A stretch of 64,000 nucleotides of DNA. Origin: Oscillospiraceae bacterium (GTDB taxonomy: Bacteria; Bacillota; Clostridia; Oscillospirales; Acutalibacteraceae). Each line of letters begins with the position of its first letter. Within the stretch, counting starts at the first letter, position 1. The stretch lies in NCBI GenBank assembly GCA_910574995.1, contig CAJTCS010000003.1:280277-344276 (forward strand). The letters are read 5' to 3'. The translations under genes and the position numbers were made by a program. The notes under the pieces are model-generated. The model was not told the DNA's origin and ran no database searches. It was given only the letters and a program-made list of their open reading frames with translations. Below, piece after piece: positions 62,123 to 64,000 of this stretch.

Positions 62123-62299
62123 ATGCTGACCTTACGGTTGAAAGCAGGCGAATGCTTGCGTATTGGCAATGACATTTCCGTCCACGTGTACCGCTGGCGG
62201 GGGGACTCCGTCGAGCTGGCAGTAGACGCGCCCAAGGAAGTCGCGGTGCGGCGGAAGCGGGCGGAAGAGGTGCCGGAAATTTCGTTGCTGGAAAAATAA
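62123..62299 (+). CDS. csrA: CsrA-type RNA-binding translational repressor, divergent
   Basis: 58 residues, close to the family's usual 60-75. The fold is recognisable: LKAGECLRIGNDISVHVYR (strands 1-3), SVELAVDAPKEVAVRRKR with the key R44, and a short C-terminal helix. However, in place of T5-R6-R7 of the E. coli protein, which contact RNA, it has R5-L6-K7. It ends at residue 58, without the longer C-terminus of the B. subtilis protein. GGAGG at 62112-62116 lies 6 nt before ATG 62123. Placed 144 bp before flagellin 2 and divergent from flagellin 1, it probably represses flagellin translation; FliW, its usual antagonist, is not in the window. Confidence 0.85.
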   Translation: MLTLRLKAGECLRIGNDISVHVYRWRGDSVELAVDAPKEVAVRRKRAEEVPEISLLEK

Positions 62300-62385
62300 T
62301 TTTGGTTTCTGCCAGTCCGCGGGCTGGTTGAAATATACAGTGCTGGGAGGGAAAACTTGGCCAGTTTGCCCAAACAGCGCAAAAC

Positions 62386-62436
62386 CCGGCGAAGGACGCC
62401 GGAAGGTACAAACGCGAAAAAATAATTTTGAAGGAG
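62386..62436 (+). promoter_or_regulatory. Candidate CsrA-binding sites in the flagellin 2 leader
   Basis: CCGGCG (62386-62391) and CGCCGG (62397-62402) form a 6-bp stem with loop AAGGA, a perfect ANGGA loop. The second site is the Shine-Dalgarno GAAGGAG (62430-62436) before ATG 62444. The two GGA motifs are 39 nt apart, similar in layout to the two CsrA sites of the B. subtilis hag leader. Confidence 0.6.
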
Positions 62437-62443
62437 AAAAATT

Positions 62444-64000
62444 ATGCGTATCCAACACAACATCCTGGCGATGAACGCTTATCGCAACTACAACACCAAC
62501 ACCTCCGCTCTGGCGAAGAACCTGGAGAAGCTGTCCTCTGGCTACAAGATCAACCGCGCCGGCGACGACGCCGCCGGCCTGGCTATTTCTGAGAAGATGC
62601 GCGCCCAGATCACCGGCCTGAACGCTGCCCAGAAGAACGTAAAGGACGGCATCAGCCTGGTAAAGACCGCTGAAGGCGCCATGCAGGAGATCCAGGACAT
62701 GCTCAACCGCATGGACTACCTGGCCACCCAGTCCGCCAACGGCACCTATGACAACGAAGTGGACCGCCTGAACCTCCAGAAGGAAGTGGACCAGCTTAAG
62801 TCTGAAATCAACCGTATCGCCGACTCCGCCAACTTCAACGGCATCAAGCTGCTGGACGGCACCCAGGGCGCCTCCACTACCACCGCGGGCACTGCTGTTA
62901 CGCTGACGGCGGATACAGACGCTGTGAACGGCAACGGCCAAAAGGGCATTTACAGCATTGATATTTCCAAGTGGTCTGGCAGCGCGGGCTCTGCTGCGGC
63001 TACCTTCTCTATTGTAATTGGCGGCACGACCATTGCAACGGCCAACGTTTCTGCCAGCGGTGTGGCGGCTGGAGCGAGGTTCTCCATTGCTGCCGCGACT
63101 GTCTCTATCGGTGGTGTGAAGTTCGAGGTCACAAAGGGCGACGGCAAGATCACTTTGTCCATGAAGAGCGTGCCCACCACCAAGTTCGACGAGAACATGT
63201 CCGTTACAGTTAACAAAACAGGCGCAAACGCCACAGAAAACAACGCGGTTTCCGGCGCTGTCAAAGTGGAACAGGCCGCTATTGCCAAGGAAGACTCGAA
63301 GTTTGCTTCCGCAACCTTTAGCCTGACAGCCGACATGGTAAAGGACGGCAACCAGATTAAGATCGGCAATGACGTCTACACCTTTGCCGTGGGCGAAGGC
63401 AGCAAGTACAAGGGCAGCAATGTGATCGATCTGACACACATGAAAGCCGACGACGCTGATTTGATTAAGGAAGCCGGCCGCGCCCTGTCCCAGGCTGCTA
63501 AAGACAACAGCTGGTTCAAGGTGACCACCCAGAACGATGGCGGCACCATCCATCTGACTGAAAAGTTTGGCGCTGACGGCTCAACCCGGCCTTACAAGAA
63601 CAACATGGTTGGCACTTCTGCCGCTCAGGACGCTGACTGGAACGGCACCGGCACAGACGCTACCAAGTTTGTCACCTGGGGCAAGAACGGCGAGCTGGGC
63701 AACAGCGGCGGCCTGACCCTGCAGATTGGCGACACCAGCGACAGCTATAACCAGCTGAACGTTATCATCGGCGACATGCACACCAGCGCGCTGGGCATTG
63801 ACAGCGTTGATATCAGCAAGCCTGAGAGTGCTTCCGCCGCTATCCAGACCATTAAAGACGCTATCAACTATGTTTCCGGCGTGCGCGGCGACCTGGGTGC
63901 AACCCAGAACCGTTTGGAGCACACCGCCAACAACCTGAGCGTCATGGCCGAGAACATCCAGGACGCCGAGTCCACCATCCGCGACACCGACGTTGCCGAA
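62444..64000 (+). CDS. Flagellin, copy 2 (C-terminus cut by window edge)
   Basis: 519 codons are visible and the frame stays open to the edge. The N-terminus (MRIQHNILAMNAYRNYNTN, then LSSGYKINRAGDDAAGL) is nearly identical to copy 1 over the first 145 residues. The centre (about 150-450) differs from copy 1, and the C-terminal region (GDLGATQNRLEHTANNLSV, then IQDAESTIRDTDVAE) resumes the similarity; about 25-30 residues are missing. GAAGGAG lies 7 nt before ATG 62444. It is probably cotranscribed with csrA. Two flagellins with a common core and different surface domains suggest a mixed filament. Confidence 0.96.
   Translation, partial: MRIQHNILAMNAYRNYNTNTSALAKNLEKLSSGYKINRAGDDAAGLAISEKMRAQITGLNAAQKNVKDGISLVKTAEGAMQEIQDMLNRMDYLATQSANGTYDNEVDRLNLQKEVDQLKSEINRIADSANFNGIKLLDGTQGASTTTAGTAVTLTADTDAVNGNGQKGIYSIDISKWSGSAGSAAATFSIVIGGTTIATANVSASGVAAGARFSIAAATVSIGGVKFEVTKGDGKITLSMKSVPTTKFDENMSVTVNKTGANATENNAVSGAVKVEQAAIAKEDSKFASATFSLTADMVKDGNQIKIGNDVYTFAVGEGSKYKGSNVIDLTHMKADDADLIKEAGRALSQAAKDNSWFKVTTQNDGGTIHLTEKFGADGSTRPYKNNMVGTSAAQDADWNGTGTDATKFVTWGKNGELGNSGGLTLQIGDTSDSYNQLNVIIGDMHTSALGIDSVDISKPESASAAIQTIKDAINYVSGVRGDLGATQNRLEHTANNLSVMAENIQDAESTIRDTDVAE

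Noticed and set aside
62132..63553. 473-codon open frame on the minus strand
   Set aside because: It covers csrA and flagellin 2 in antisense and has no recognisable domain.

Overview
The window is a GC-rich chromosomal segment (around 60% GC by eye) that looks like a motile, spore-forming member of the Clostridia, most likely Oscillospirales. The signs are a cwlJ-gerQ spore coat/germination pair, the Firmicutes c-di-AMP receptor DarA next to holB, PcrA, CarD, a DUF1836 protein, an S-layer-homology (SLH) protein, and CsrA flanked by two flagellin genes. I saw no rRNA, tRNA, CRISPR array, prophage or insertion sequence. The taxonomic call is inference from gene content.

Layout. 1-9.3 kb: partial GNAT acetyltransferase, an unpaired half ABC exporter with a degenerate ATPase site, a hemolysin-III membrane protein, a large hybrid histidine kinase, a secreted polysaccharide deacetylase and an alanine/sodium symporter. 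9.4-11.7 kb: darA-holB, then pnuC behind a perfect consensus promoter and a leader that looks like an attenuator. 11.8-20 kb: a polyamine ABC transporter operon (potA, potB, potC, potD) interleaved with a methyltransferase and a C1 aminopeptidase, then a nitroreductase and truB, ending at a strong terminator. 20.1-22.3 kb (minus): cwlJ, gerQ, an unknown protein and a DUF1836 regulator. 22.5-29.4 kb: pcrA, a small membrane protein, a nucleotidyltransferase-like protein and a heterodimeric ABC exporter. 29.7-33.8 kb: low-molecular-weight phosphatase, rimI, tsaD and a U32 protein. 34.2-41.2 kb: dut, mreBCD, a class B PBP and a MinD-type ATPase, i.e. the rod-shape/division cluster. 41.4-43.2 kb: mgsA and hisS. 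47.5-43.2 kb (minus): zapA, dtd and three genes of apparent sugar metabolism. 47.9-56.7 kb: glycogen phosphorylase, a GH13 amylase and a large SLH surface protein. 56.7-60 kb: P-loop ATPase, carD and a MATE exporter. 60-64 kb: divergent flagellins around csrA, the second flagellin cut by the window edge.

The items most worth a second look are regulatory. The pnuC leader contains two mutually exclusive hairpins ahead of a poly-T terminator. The mreB transcript begins with a long structured leader of about 240 nt. Both flagellin leaders carry GGA motifs in hairpin loops and in the Shine-Dalgarno sequence, next to an atypical CsrA. A 15-bp inverted repeat overlaps the promoter of the surface-protein gene. 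At the protein level, the heterodimeric exporter shows complementary degeneration of one ATP site, while another exporter half has no partner nearby; the PBP has a long Ser/Pro tail and ZapA a long coiled coil. I did not find a clearly new multi-gene defence or biosynthetic system. The polyamine operon with interleaved enzymes is the closest candidate.
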